64,000 bases of DNA from Neolewinella antarctica. Its GTDB lineage: Bacteria; Bacteroidota; Bacteroidia; Chitinophagales; Saprospiraceae. Positions 1 through 8,588 of this stretch are shown here, one piece after another. Below the pieces are notes generated by a model, which saw nothing but the letters and a program-made list of their open reading frames with translations, searched no databases and was not told the DNA's origin. Where the stretch lies: positions 1,097,506-1,161,505 of the forward strand of contig NZ_JAATJH010000002.1 in assembly GCF_011927835.1 (NCBI RefSeq), given 5' to 3'. Each line of letters begins with the position of its first letter. The first letter of the stretch is position 1. Position numbers and translations under genes: made by a program.

Positions 1-1
1 G

Positions 2-1570
2 ATGTTTCAAATGCTCAACGCGCAGGACCCGGAAGATTACACCCTCGTGCCCATGCTAGCCAGCCTGCCCGACGTGGTGGAGGAAGCTAACGGGCAAATC
101 GGGTACGCCTACAAAATTAATGACGCGGCCCGCTGGCCCAACGGCTCGCCAGTTACCGCCGCGGACGTCGTGTTCAGTATGAAACTCGTGCTAAATCCAC
201 TCCTGGCCAGTGGTGCCTACCGGCCGTACTACGAATTTGTCGAAAACGTCGTGACTAGCCCCAGCGACGAACGCCGGTTCAAAGTGATTACCGATGGACC
301 CTACATGCTCGCCAAGTCCGTGCTCGGTAGTTTAGTCATCTATCCGGAATACGCCTACGACTCAGAAAAGAAACTACGCAAAATTCGCCTGCAGGAGATG
401 GCGACCGATCGGGGCGCCGAAAAGCTAGCTACTGATGACGACGACCTGATTGCCTTCGCCGAAAAATTCAACGCCCTCGCCGCCGGCCGCACGGGCGATG
501 ATTTAGTCGGCAGTGGCCCCTACGCCCTCACGAAGTGGACGCCGAGCGAAGAGATCGTTCTGAACAAACGGGATAATTACTGGGCGGACGACGCCAGTGA
601 AGAATGGTTACGCGCCGAACCCGATCAGCTCGTATTTAAAATCATTCCCGACCCCAGCACGATGGCTACCGCGCTGCGCGATGAACTCGTTGACGTTGCC
701 GTCAATCTACCGATCGAGCGCTTCCGGGAGTTGCGCAAGGAACCTTACCTGCTGGACCGTTATAATTTTGAGACCGTAGCGAGTTTCACGTATTTCGGGT
801 TGCTGTTTAACCAGCAAGATCCCCTTTTTAAAGACGCCGCTACCCGCAGGGCGGTCACTAAGTTGGTCGACGTCGATCAGCTCATCGAGCAACTCTACCC
901 GGGTGAATTGGCAACCCGGATCGTCGGCCCCGTTCTGCCCGCCAAAAGCTACTACAACGAAGATTTAAAGATGATCGATTACGATCCGACTGCCGCCCGC
1001 GCGGACCTGGAGGCTGCCGGGTGGACGGACAGTAACGGAAATGGGATCGTCGATCAAATGATTGACGGCGAGCTACGCGAACTATCCTTCGAGTTCCTCA
1101 TTTTTCCCAGTTCGGTTAGTGAAGCCATCGCGACCTTGGTAAAAGAGTGGGCGCGGCAGGGCGGCGTCGACGTGCGGCCCGTGACAAAAGACTCGCGCGC
1201 GCTGTTCGATGAGCTGGATAAAGGTAACTTCAAAATGGCCATCGTCGGTCAGGGCTTCAACGCTGACCCGGACGAGTTCACACAAGTCTGGGCTTCCAGC
1301 TCGGTGCCCCCGAACGGGACGAACCGGGGTGGTTTTGCCGTGCGGGAGGCAGACGAGCTGATCCGCGAATTGCGCGTCACGATCGACCAGGAGGAGCGCG
1401 CGCCGCTCTACCGGCGCTTTCAGGAGATTATCTACGCCAATCAACCGATGGTGTTCCTATTTTCTCCGAAAGATCGGGTGGTGGTCAGCCGCCGGTTTCG
1501 TTACCAGATTCGGTCGATGACGCCGAACGTCGGGTTTAACGGGCTGCTGCGGGAAGGGTGGAATGAGTAA
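2..1570 (+). CDS. ABC transporter substrate-binding protein, family 5 (5' partial)
   Basis: Periplasmic or lipid-anchored binding protein of the SBP_bac_5 (oligopeptide/dipeptide/nickel) family, which delivers ligand to an ABC importer. The frame is open at the left edge of the window, and the protein lacks a signal peptide and the first N-terminal segment, so the true start lies upstream. Family landmarks are present: WPNGSPVTAADVVFS near residue 45 (the usual W-DG-P-TA-DVVFS signature), GSGPYALTKW near residue 170, NYW near 196, and a C-terminal region with LYRRFQEIIYANQPMVFLF. About 522 residues are visible, close to the full length of the mature family. The ligand cannot be read from sequence. 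No permease or ATPase gene follows; the next gene is a helicase after about 230 bp, so this is either the last gene of an operon or an orphan binding protein. Confidence 0.88.
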   Translation: MFQMLNAQDPEDYTLVPMLASLPDVVEEANGQIGYAYKINDAARWPNGSPVTAADVVFSMKLVLNPLLASGAYRPYYEFVENVVTSPSDERRFKVITDGPYMLAKSVLGSLVIYPEYAYDSEKKLRKIRLQEMATDRGAEKLATDDDDLIAFAEKFNALAAGRTGDDLVGSGPYALTKWTPSEEIVLNKRDNYWADDASEEWLRAEPDQLVFKIIPDPSTMATALRDELVDVAVNLPIERFRELRKEPYLLDRYNFETVASFTYFGLLFNQQDPLFKDAATRRAVTKLVDVDQLIEQLYPGELATRIVGPVLPAKSYYNEDLKMIDYDPTAARADLEAAGWTDSNGNGIVDQMIDGELRELSFEFLIFPSSVSEAIATLVKEWARQGGVDVRPVTKDSRALFDELDKGNFKMAIVGQGFNADPDEFTQVWASSSVPPNGTNRGGFAVREADELIRELRVTIDQEERAPLYRRFQEIIYANQPMVFLFSPKDRVVVSRRFRYQIRSMTPNVGFNGLLREGWNE

Positions 1571-1783
1571 ACTTGCCGGGGTTGAACGCATTACTGCGGT
1601 CATCCAAAGTCCCGAAATGTGCTGAGGTAATCGATCACTTTTCTGGGTTCAAGTGATCTCCTCCGTTGGTTGGGAGGTGTACTGATCCGCCCGTGTACCA
1701 TTCTACTTACTGATTAATGACCACACGTCGGTGAACACAACAGTGCTGATTTGTCAAATGAACGAGGTGAAGAAAGTACCGAC

Positions 1784-1791
1784 TACCTTCG
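1784..1791 (+). promoter_or_regulatory. -7 promoter box before DEAD-box helicase gene
   Basis: TACCTTCG matches the Bacteroidota primary-sigma -7 consensus TAnnTTTG at all but one position. It ends only 12 nt before the helicase ATG, which implies a very short 5' leader. No TTG sits at the usual 19-21 nt spacing upstream, so this rests on the -7 box alone. Confidence 0.5.
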
Positions 1792-1803
1792 CAAAAAAAT
1801 AAA

Positions 1804-2922
1804 ATGACCACCTTTTCCGATCTGGGCATCAGTAAAGCCTACGTGAAGGCTTTGAACGAGCTTAACATTACTACCCCAACCGAAATTCAGTCAGCGGCGA
1901 TTCCCACGCTGCTCACGACCAAGACCGACTTAATCGGTCTGGCACAAACGGGGACGGGGAAGACGGCGGCCTTCGGTCTGCCGCTGCTGGCCTCGGTCGA
2001 CGCCAACAAGCCAGTCGTACAGGGCCTGATTATTGCCCCCACCCGGGAGCTGGTGCAGCAAATTAAAAAACAACTTTTCAAGTTCACGAAGCACCTCGAC
2101 GACATGATTTTCGTGGAGGGCGTCTACGGTGGCGAGCGGATAACGAGACAGATTAAGGCCCTGCGGCGGCCCACGCACGTAGTCGTCGCCACCCCGGGGC
2201 GGCTGCTCGATTTGCTGGAGCAGGGAGCCGTCGACATTAGCTACGTGAAGACGCTGGTGCTGGACGAAGCAGACGAGATGCTCAGCATGGGTTTTAAGGA
2301 GGATTTGAACAAGATTCTTCGCCACAACACGACGAAGCGAAATACCTGGCTTTTCTCCGCCACCATGCCCGCCGAAATTAAAAGGATTGTGAAAACTTAC
2401 ATGGCGGACAACGCCATCCGGGTGGAGGTAAACAGGAACTCGCTAGTCAACGAGAACATCTCCCACGTCTACATCAATACCAAGATCAACGATAAGGTAG
2501 ATTTAATCGGAAAAATCCTCACGCGGCGGGAGGACGAGCGAGGCATCGTTTTCTGCCGCACTAAAGCGGGCACCAGAAAACTAGCTAAAGAACTTCAGGA
2601 CAAAGGGTTTTCCGTTGGTGCCCTCGAAGGCGATATGCAGCAAAAGGAACGCGATAAGGTTATGCGGGCATTCAGAAACAAGAAGGTTCGAATTCTGGTA
2701 TCGACCGACGTTTCCGCACGGGGTATTGACGTCAACAATCTATCCTTCATCCTGCACCACCAGTTGCCGGAACACATGGAATACTACACGCACCGCAGTG
2801 GCCGCACGGCGCGGGCCGGCAAGAAGGGGCAGTCGATTGCGTTGATCATTCCGGGAGAAATGCAGAAGGTGCTCGACGTGCAGCGGGCGCTGGGGATCCG
2901 GTTTAAGGAAGTTACGTTGTGA
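1804..2922 (+). CDS. DEAD/DEAH-box ATP-dependent RNA helicase
   Basis: Cytoplasmic RNA-unwinding ATPase of superfamily 2. All helicase motifs are in order: Q motif TPTEIQ (res 24-29), motif I AQTGTGKT (47-54), Ia PTRELVQQ (79-86), Ib ATPGR (129-133), II DEAD (154-157), III SAT (185-187), IV IVFCRTK, V STDVSARGID, and VI HRSGRTARAG near the C-terminus. At 372 residues it is a minimal two-domain core. It lacks the basic or RNA-binding tails that give RhlE, CsdA and DbpA their specificity, so its substrate (ribosome assembly, mRNA decay or cold adaptation) cannot be assigned. It appears monocistronic, with a -7 promoter box just before the ATG and a 129-bp gap after it. Confidence 0.95.
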   Translation: MTTFSDLGISKAYVKALNELNITTPTEIQSAAIPTLLTTKTDLIGLAQTGTGKTAAFGLPLLASVDANKPVVQGLIIAPTRELVQQIKKQLFKFTKHLDDMIFVEGVYGGERITRQIKALRRPTHVVVATPGRLLDLLEQGAVDISYVKTLVLDEADEMLSMGFKEDLNKILRHNTTKRNTWLFSATMPAEIKRIVKTYMADNAIRVEVNRNSLVNENISHVYINTKINDKVDLIGKILTRREDERGIVFCRTKAGTRKLAKELQDKGFSVGALEGDMQQKERDKVMRAFRNKKVRILVSTDVSARGIDVNNLSFILHHQLPEHMEYYTHRSGRTARAGKKGQSIALIIPGEMQKVLDVQRALGIRFKEVTL

Positions 2923-3051
2923 CTTCGAGAAGTTTTTTTCGGGGCAGTTCATCGATCGAAAGCTGGGAACCGCCGCGTCTAAACTAGGGAATTATTGCAC
3001 GGTGTGTAAGTTGATTGTTTTCGTGACGGCCCGTAGTAAAATCTATTCCCA

Positions 3052-3603
3052 ATGACGTTAGATAAATTGCTGGACGAGTTCTACTTAACAAACGGGATCC
3101 CTCAAGACGGTGGAATCGAAGACGATACCTTTCAGATGAAGGTCTTCTTCGTTATTTTGACGTTACCGAATCCAGTATTTCGCAAGGAGCTGACCCACAT
3201 CCACGATATTCAGCACGTGCTGAATGACTGCGATACGTCCTGGCGCGGAGAAGGATTTATTTCCGGCTGGGAAGTTGGAACTGAATTCTGGAAGCGATTT
3301 CCCATCAATATTTTTATTCTGTGGGCCTTTGGCTATAGTTTGTGGTTGCACCCAGCGGCCGTGCACGGAGGTTTTAAAAAAGGCCTGAACAGCGTTGGGG
3401 TCGTTGACTTGGGCATAAGTAAGGAGGATTTCATGAATATGGAGCTCGACCGTTTGGTCGAATTGACTACGAGCCCCCGACGCACGGAGATGGGGGCTTG
3501 GCAGTGGGCTCAGTTCCTGTGGTGGTGTCTCGTGAGTCAGGTCATCCTACTCTTTCCAATCGCTATCTTAATAGCCGGAATAAGTTGGCTAATCAACCTT
3601 TAG
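3052..3603 (+). CDS. Coq4-like membrane-associated protein
   Basis: The sequence has an HDIQH motif at residues 51-55 and a glutamate at 67, fitting the Coq4 metal-binding signature HDxxHx(11)E exactly. A long hydrophobic stretch (about residues 93-103) and a strong C-terminal membrane segment (about 164-183, ending ISWLINL) are visible. In eukaryotes and some proteobacteria, Coq4 acts in ubiquinone biosynthesis. Bacteroidota normally make menaquinone, so a direct ubiquinone role is unlikely here; a lipid- or quinone-binding role is inference. The gene stands alone between a helicase and uvrC. Its length (183 aa) is shorter than yeast Coq4. The family call rests mainly on the exact metal motif and general size. 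Confidence 0.6.
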   Translation: MTLDKLLDEFYLTNGIPQDGGIEDDTFQMKVFFVILTLPNPVFRKELTHIHDIQHVLNDCDTSWRGEGFISGWEVGTEFWKRFPINIFILWAFGYSLWLHPAAVHGGFKKGLNSVGVVDLGISKEDFMNMELDRLVELTTSPRRTEMGAWQWAQFLWWCLVSQVILLFPIAILIAGISWLINL

Positions 3604-3711
3604 AAAATCTGGTTGCTGTACTGCACGCGGAGGCGCCGAAATATTCGGTTGCCAACCGCGACGAGTGCTACTACTAAAAACCAAATTAAATCTCCCCACG
3701 TTCCCTAACCG

Positions 3712-5535
3712 ATGAAAACAGCAGATTTCAAAGCCATCGCCGATACCGTTCCCAAGCAACCCGGTGTTTACCGGTTCATTGGGCCGGACGACACAATTTT
3801 GTACGTTGGCAAGGCAAAAGTGCTGCGCAACCGGGTGGCTAGTTACTTCGGGGATCGGAAAGACCGCCTGCACCGGACGCGTATCATGGTCAAAAATGCC
3901 GCGCGCCTGGAATTTACCATCGTGGAGTCCGAGGCCGATGCCCTGTTGCTGGAGAATGCCCTGATCAAAACCCACCAGCCGCGCTACAACATTAACCTGA
4001 AGGATGACAAGAGTTACTCTTACATCTGCATTAAAAATGAACGCTTCCCGAGGGTATTCATCACCCGTCAGGTGCGGCGCGACGGAAGTCAGTATTTCGG
4101 GCCCTACACCAGTAAGGGGCGGCTGAAGGTGATCCTTGATTTGATCAAGCAGCTCTTTCCACTCCGGACGTGCAACCTGAACCTCAGCCAGGACAACATC
4201 GAAGAAGGGAAATTCAAAGTCTGCCTGGAATACCACATCAAAAACTGCGAAGGGCCCTGCGTGGGGGAGGAAACCGAGGAAAACTACAACGAGAAAATTG
4301 ATCAGGTAACGAATATCCTCAAGGGTAATTTCGCCGAAGTCCGCCGTCATTTTGAAGCGCGAATGGAGGAATTGGCCGCGGAAATGGAATTCGAACGCGC
4401 CCAGCAGATTCAGGACAAGCTGAAAAGCTTTAAAAACTACCAGTCTAAATCGCAAATCGTCAGTATTACGATCCGCGACGTGGATGTCTTCGGTGTGGCC
4501 GTGGACGAAGAGCACAACGAGGCATTCCTGAACTACATCAAGATCGTCAACGGGTCCATTATCCACACCACGACGCAGGAGATCGAGATGAACCTCGACG
4601 ATGACGCGGAAAGCCTACTGACTTACGCCATTCCCGAACTGCGCGACCGCTTCAACAGTATTGCTCCGGAAATCATTCTCGATCACGACCTGCTGCTCCC
4701 CGGCGTCGAGGGCACCGTCACCGTTCCCAAGATCGGTGACAAACGCAAGTTGCTCGACCTCAGCGTAAAGAATGCCAAATACATGCTGTTGCAGCGCAAG
4801 AAGCAGCGCATGAATAATGCCAACCGCCAGACCCCGGCCGAACGCGTGCTAAAAACCCTCCAGTCCGACTTACAAATGGACGACCTGCCGATGCACATCG
4901 AGTGTTTCGACAACTCCAACATCCAGGGCACCAACCCGGCTAGTGCCTGCGTAGTCTTTAAAAATGGCAAGCCCAGTAAAAAAGACTACCGTCACTACAA
5001 TATTAAATCCGTCGTTGGGCCGGATGACTTTGCCAGCATGAAGGAAGTCGTCCACCGGCGCTACCGTCGGCTCCTCGACGAAGGAGAGCCATTGCCGCAG
5101 CTCGTCATCATCGACGGGGGTAAGGGGCAACTCAGTAGCTCCATGGAAAGCATCGACTTGCTGGGCATTCGGGGTCGAATGGTTGTCGTCGGGATCGCCA
5201 AGCGGCTCGAAGAGATTTATTTCCCGAACGACTCCGTGCCGCTGCACATCAACAAAAAATCGGAGAGCCTGCGCCTGATTCAGCAGTGCCGCGATGAGGC
5301 CCACCGCTTTTCCCTGCGGCACCACCGCAACAAGCGTAGCATCGGGATGGTCGGCACGGAACTCCATCAGATCCCCGGCATCGGTGACAAGACGGTCAGT
5401 AAGTTGATGGCGCACTTCGGTAGCCCGAAAAAGGTTAGTCAGGCACTCGCTTCGGAGATTGCGGAGGTGACTAATTTAAGTACGGCTAAGAAAATTATTG
5501 AGTTTTACCGGCGAAAGTCGGTGATGGGGGAGTGA
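3712..5535 (+). CDS. uvrC: Excinuclease ABC subunit C
   Basis: UvrC makes both incisions around bulky DNA lesions marked by UvrAB in nucleotide excision repair. The N-terminal GIY-YIG nuclease is clear (PGVYRF at about res 18, ILYVGKAK at about 30). A central cysteine-containing region has CNLNLSQDN and CLEYHIKNCEGPC. The UVR segment (MEFERAQQIQDKLKSF) binds UvrB. The C-terminal RNase H-like nuclease shows HIECFDNSNIQGTNPAS and VIIDGGKGQL with catalytic acids, and the end carries helix-hairpin-helix sequence HQIPGIGDKTVSKL. Length 607 aa is normal. The next gene is convergent, 16 bp away. Confidence 0.97.
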   Translation: MKTADFKAIADTVPKQPGVYRFIGPDDTILYVGKAKVLRNRVASYFGDRKDRLHRTRIMVKNAARLEFTIVESEADALLLENALIKTHQPRYNINLKDDKSYSYICIKNERFPRVFITRQVRRDGSQYFGPYTSKGRLKVILDLIKQLFPLRTCNLNLSQDNIEEGKFKVCLEYHIKNCEGPCVGEETEENYNEKIDQVTNILKGNFAEVRRHFEARMEELAAEMEFERAQQIQDKLKSFKNYQSKSQIVSITIRDVDVFGVAVDEEHNEAFLNYIKIVNGSIIHTTTQEIEMNLDDDAESLLTYAIPELRDRFNSIAPEIILDHDLLLPGVEGTVTVPKIGDKRKLLDLSVKNAKYMLLQRKKQRMNNANRQTPAERVLKTLQSDLQMDDLPMHIECFDNSNIQGTNPASACVVFKNGKPSKKDYRHYNIKSVVGPDDFASMKEVVHRRYRRLLDEGEPLPQLVIIDGGKGQLSSSMESIDLLGIRGRMVVVGIAKRLEEIYFPNDSVPLHINKKSESLRLIQQCRDEAHRFSLRHHRNKRSIGMVGTELHQIPGIGDKTVSKLMAHFGSPKKVSQALASEIAEVTNLSTAKKIIEFYRRKSVMGE

Positions 5536-5551
5536 GGTAACAAAACGCCAC

Positions 5552-7549
5552 TTAAGCCAGCGCATAGCACCGCCCGCCCATCAACTCTTTTATCGAAACA
5601 GCACCATCTTTAACATCAAGGTCATGGTAGCGGGAATCCTGCGTACAAAATAGTAAATCACCTTTAGCAAGGTCTTGCCAGACGGTCAGCGTAAAGTCCG
5701 CCAGCACTTCCTCGCCAAAAGCCACGACGAATAAATAAGCCCCCTCCCCGTCACTCGCCGGCCGAATCCAGGCCAGTACGTCCGGCCCCGTTCGTAGAAT
5801 GCGCGTAGCTCCGAGGTGCGCTAATGTTCCCGCCGCAAATTGGTGCAATCGCGTCAGCCCGGCAAAGAGTTCGAGGTTGGTGCCCCAGCGGTACGGACCA
5901 CTCACCGACTTATCCCCGCGCTCCTCCTGAAACACGTAAAGCTTGGTGTATTCCTCGTTGGTCGCCCGGCTGAAGTGCCGGTCGCGCTGCTCGAAACCAA
6001 GACTAAAGTACATCGGCATCAGGCCCAGAAATAAGCCGGTAAAGACTCGTTCCAGCTCCCCGAAATGGTGAAAGTGGTCAAACCGCGGATCGTCCTTGTC
6101 GCCCGTGATGACCGTCCACGCCGGGATGACCGCGCGGTCGTTCGCAACCTTCAGGTACTGCCGCGTCATCTGCCAGAATTCCGGTGAGTTCGGAACGGTC
6201 GACTGCAAGTTGCCGAGGGTAACCTCCGCCGCGGAGCGCACCAGGTGTTCGACTTCACTGCCGTAGGCCATGTAGCCATCCGCCGCCAAAAAGCTCTCGG
6301 CAAAGTAAGCGAAGTGGGGGGTGGTTCCCTGGATTTTAAGCTTTACGGCCCGCAGCGGATCGTAATAGGCGTCGATCTCCGTGGCTTTCGGTACACCACC
6401 GGCGCGCATCTGTACGTGGCTCATGTCGCCGCGCATGAAGTCGAACCCGTACGTAGCCTGCTGCTCGGCGTAGTGCTCGGTCAGGTAGTTCCACACCCAG
6501 GGGTGCGGGGTCCCGAAGTCTATTTCCCAATCCTGGTTGTCGCGCTTGCGGCCGTACAGTTTGTACCGGGTAAGCGGGCCGAAAACGCGGCTCATTTCCT
6601 GCGGCTTGGTAATGCGATAGTCGCGCCAGACGCGGCCGGCCGCGTCGGTGGTCGTGGCTTCCGGGCGGGGGTCGACCTCGAGGCCGCGGTAGGGTGGGGC
6701 CATGGTGGCCGGGGCGGGTTCGTAGCCACGGTGGTAAAGCCAGTCGACCAGGTCGATGCGGCGGCGCTGGCGACCGAGGTAGTCTTCGGGATGGCCGAAG
6801 AGAATTTTCAGGCGCTTAGCTTCGGGTAACCGCCAGAGATGGCCGACGGTCGCGTAGGCTGGGGTGGCGGGGCCGCGAGCAACTAGCCAATCGTAGATCG
6901 CCCCCTGCGCTTCTTCGTGGAGGTACTCCCGGTGGCTGACGATCGTTTTATCATCCCGCAGCAGCCACTCGAAGTGGTCGGGGTTGGCCAGGACGATCTC
7001 GCTGTAGCGGTCGGTGTGCGGAATAACGTCCATCCCCACGGCTTTGCCCAGCGCATGGAGGATGTTGATGACGACCCGGAGTTGGTCTTCCAGTTTGACG
7101 ACGCCCGCCTCGTATAGCTCCTGGCTGTAAAATTCAGTATTCAGCCGCCAGCTCGCCATGCCGTAGAGGCTGCCGACGACACCCGGCTCCCAAATGGGCA
7201 GGAGATGTATGCCCCGCACGTGGTCGGGCAAGGTCAGCGCGTACTTCACTACTTCCAGGAAACTACCAATCGTACGTACGTTGACGCCGACGGTGTTGCA
7301 GGACTTCAGCCACTCACCATCTTTTTCACCGAGCAGTGGGGAAGGGTAGGGCGTGTCCGGATTCAGGCATTTCGTCATCACATCCGTGCCGAGGCGCTGT
7401 CGCAGGATGCCGTGGACGTCCGACCAGGGCAGGGTTACCGCGGTTTCCGGAGCGAGACCGACAATCCAGGAAGTAGTGCCGTTGCCGTAATCGGTAATTC
7501 TCTCCGGAGCTTTCGTTTGCCAAAAAGCGGTGTAGGATGTTGTGGGCAT
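5552..7549 (-). CDS. GH13-like (alpha-amylase family) glycosidase
   Basis: A 665-residue protein with the succession of alpha-amylase-superfamily TIM-barrel landmarks: an early strand GIHLLPIWEP, a region-I-like GMDVIPHTDR, a region-II-like GFDFMRGDMSHVQ supplying a plausible aspartate nucleophile, a region-III-like FAYFAESFLA supplying the glutamate acid/base, and a C-terminal beta domain ending MGGRCYALA. It has no signal peptide and is probably cytoplasmic. Region I departs from the usual DVVxNH, and region IV is not obvious, so substrate and catalytic mode are uncertain; glucan metabolism is the usual role of the family. It lies alone, convergent with uvrC. A -7-like box TACCTTGC lies 19 nt before the start (complement 7569-7576). 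Confidence 0.62.
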   Translation of the reverse strand: MPTTSYTAFWQTKAPERITDYGNGTTSWIVGLAPETAVTLPWSDVHGILRQRLGTDVMTKCLNPDTPYPSPLLGEKDGEWLKSCNTVGVNVRTIGSFLEVVKYALTLPDHVRGIHLLPIWEPGVVGSLYGMASWRLNTEFYSQELYEAGVVKLEDQLRVVINILHALGKAVGMDVIPHTDRYSEIVLANPDHFEWLLRDDKTIVSHREYLHEEAQGAIYDWLVARGPATPAYATVGHLWRLPEAKRLKILFGHPEDYLGRQRRRIDLVDWLYHRGYEPAPATMAPPYRGLEVDPRPEATTTDAAGRVWRDYRITKPQEMSRVFGPLTRYKLYGRKRDNQDWEIDFGTPHPWVWNYLTEHYAEQQATYGFDFMRGDMSHVQMRAGGVPKATEIDAYYDPLRAVKLKIQGTTPHFAYFAESFLAADGYMAYGSEVEHLVRSAAEVTLGNLQSTVPNSPEFWQMTRQYLKVANDRAVIPAWTVITGDKDDPRFDHFHHFGELERVFTGLFLGLMPMYFSLGFEQRDRHFSRATNEEYTKLYVFQEERGDKSVSGPYRWGTNLELFAGLTRLHQFAAGTLAHLGATRILRTGPDVLAWIRPASDGEGAYLFVVAFGEEVLADFTLTVWQDLAKGDLLFCTQDSRYHDLDVKDGAVSIKELMGGRCYALA

Positions 7550-7568
7550 AAGCGGGGTTCAATTGCCG

Positions 7569-7576
7569 GCAAGGTA
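7569..7576 (-). promoter_or_regulatory. -7-like promoter box for the GH13-like gene
   Basis: The complement reads TACCTTGC, close to TAnnTTTG with two changes, 19 nt before the ATG at 7549. No matching TTG box was seen. Confidence 0.3.
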
Positions 7577-7749
7577 GTTAGCGGACCCCGGGCATTAAAA
7601 AAAAATGGGAGCAAGCTTTTACCTGCAACTACGGTAAGTAATGATGGACACGGTCCGTAAATAGCTTTATGGATACCCATTCTTCGTTTTGAGCGATTAT
7701 CAACGGATTTTCACACTAATCACCACGCTTCCCAAAGCGTTACTCCCGT

Positions 7750-8577
7750 ATGCGTTTTCTGTATCTAATATTAGCCATCTTACCTTTCTTTCCCATGAAT
7801 GCACAAAAACTAAGCGTCCCCGCCGGTGCCCACTGCGACCCCGCCACCGGGCTTTGCACTCCGTCTCCCCTCCCCGCACCCGTCCCGATAGCTATCGGGA
7901 CGCCCGCACAGCTCGCGGACGCAGAGATCATTTACGTAGGCGACCCCATGTGTTCCTGGTGCTGGGGCATTAGCCCGGCCCTGAACCGCCTCGAAAAAGC
8001 CGCCGCCGCCAACGGCATTCCTTACCGCATCGTTGTCGGTGGCCTCCGCCCCGGCGGTGGTGACCCCTGGGACGCCGAGATGAAAAAATTCATCGGCCAC
8101 CACTGGGACCAAGTGACCGAACGCAGCGGCCAACCCTTCGGCCGCGCCCTTTTCGAACGTGACACCTTCAACTACGATACCGAACCGGCCTGCCGCGCCG
8201 TCGTCACCGCCCGTACGATGAACCCCGCCGTAGAGTCCCGCTTTTTCGAACTCGTCCAGTACCGCTTCTACGTCCTCAACGAAGACCCTAACCACACCGA
8301 CTTCTACCGGCCAATTTGCGAAGAACTGGCCCTGGATTTTACTGCATTCAGTACCCTTTTCACGAGCCAAAAAATGGTCGATGCCACCGAGCAAGATTTC
8401 CGCCTGAACCGCAGTTGGGGTGTTACGGGTTACCCGACGGTCGTGATCCGCAAAGGTGACCAGCTAACCGCCCTCGCGCGTGGCTTTGCCACCTTCGAGA
8501 GCATGTGGGGTGCGGTGGAAGCGCTTGTGGATACTGAGCGAGGAGAGAATAGAGGTAAGAATAAAGAGGTAAGATGA
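7750..8577 (+). CDS. DsbA-family (FrnE-like) thioredoxin-fold protein, secreted
   Basis: A thioredoxin-superfamily protein of the FrnE/DsbA branch. It has an N-terminal signal peptide (MRFLYLILAILPFFPMNAQ), a proline-rich linker, then the strand and active site GDPMCSWCWG with cysteines at about 68 and 71. An alpha-helical insertion follows, and a cis-proline loop (GVTGYPTV) lies near the C-terminus. Members act as disulfide oxidoreductases or isomerases; export to the periplasm is inferred from the signal. Two further cysteines (HCD, LCT) sit in the linker. The linker region PVPIAIGTP is encoded by a perfect 22-bp palindrome (7881-7902) set inside halves of a dispersed repeat, so part of the linker appears to come from a repeat element. 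The gene converges on gatB with an 11-bp gap. Confidence 0.85.
   Translation: MRFLYLILAILPFFPMNAQKLSVPAGAHCDPATGLCTPSPLPAPVPIAIGTPAQLADAEIIYVGDPMCSWCWGISPALNRLEKAAAANGIPYRIVVGGLRPGGGDPWDAEMKKFIGHHWDQVTERSGQPFGRALFERDTFNYDTEPACRAVVTARTMNPAVESRFFELVQYRFYVLNEDPNHTDFYRPICEELALDFTAFSTLFTSQKMVDATEQDFRLNRSWGVTGYPTVVIRKGDQLTALARGFATFESMWGAVEALVDTERGENRGKNKEVR
7876..7905 (+). repeat. Palindrome-expanded copy of the 18-bp dispersed element, inside a gene
   Basis: GCACCCG, then the palindrome TCCCGATAGCTATCGGGA, then CGCCC. The perfect palindrome spans 22 bp (7881-7902). The outer parts match the two ends of the dispersed element GCACCCGCGACCGCGCCC found elsewhere in the window. It is read through in frame as part of the post-signal linker of the DsbA-like protein. 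Confidence 0.6.
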
Positions 8578-8588
8578 AAGTGAAATGA

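Noticed and set aside
1633..1658. Inverted repeat GATCACTT/AAGTGATC as a riboswitch or operator
   Set aside because: Eight-bp arms with a ten-base loop and no conserved context; too weak to call.
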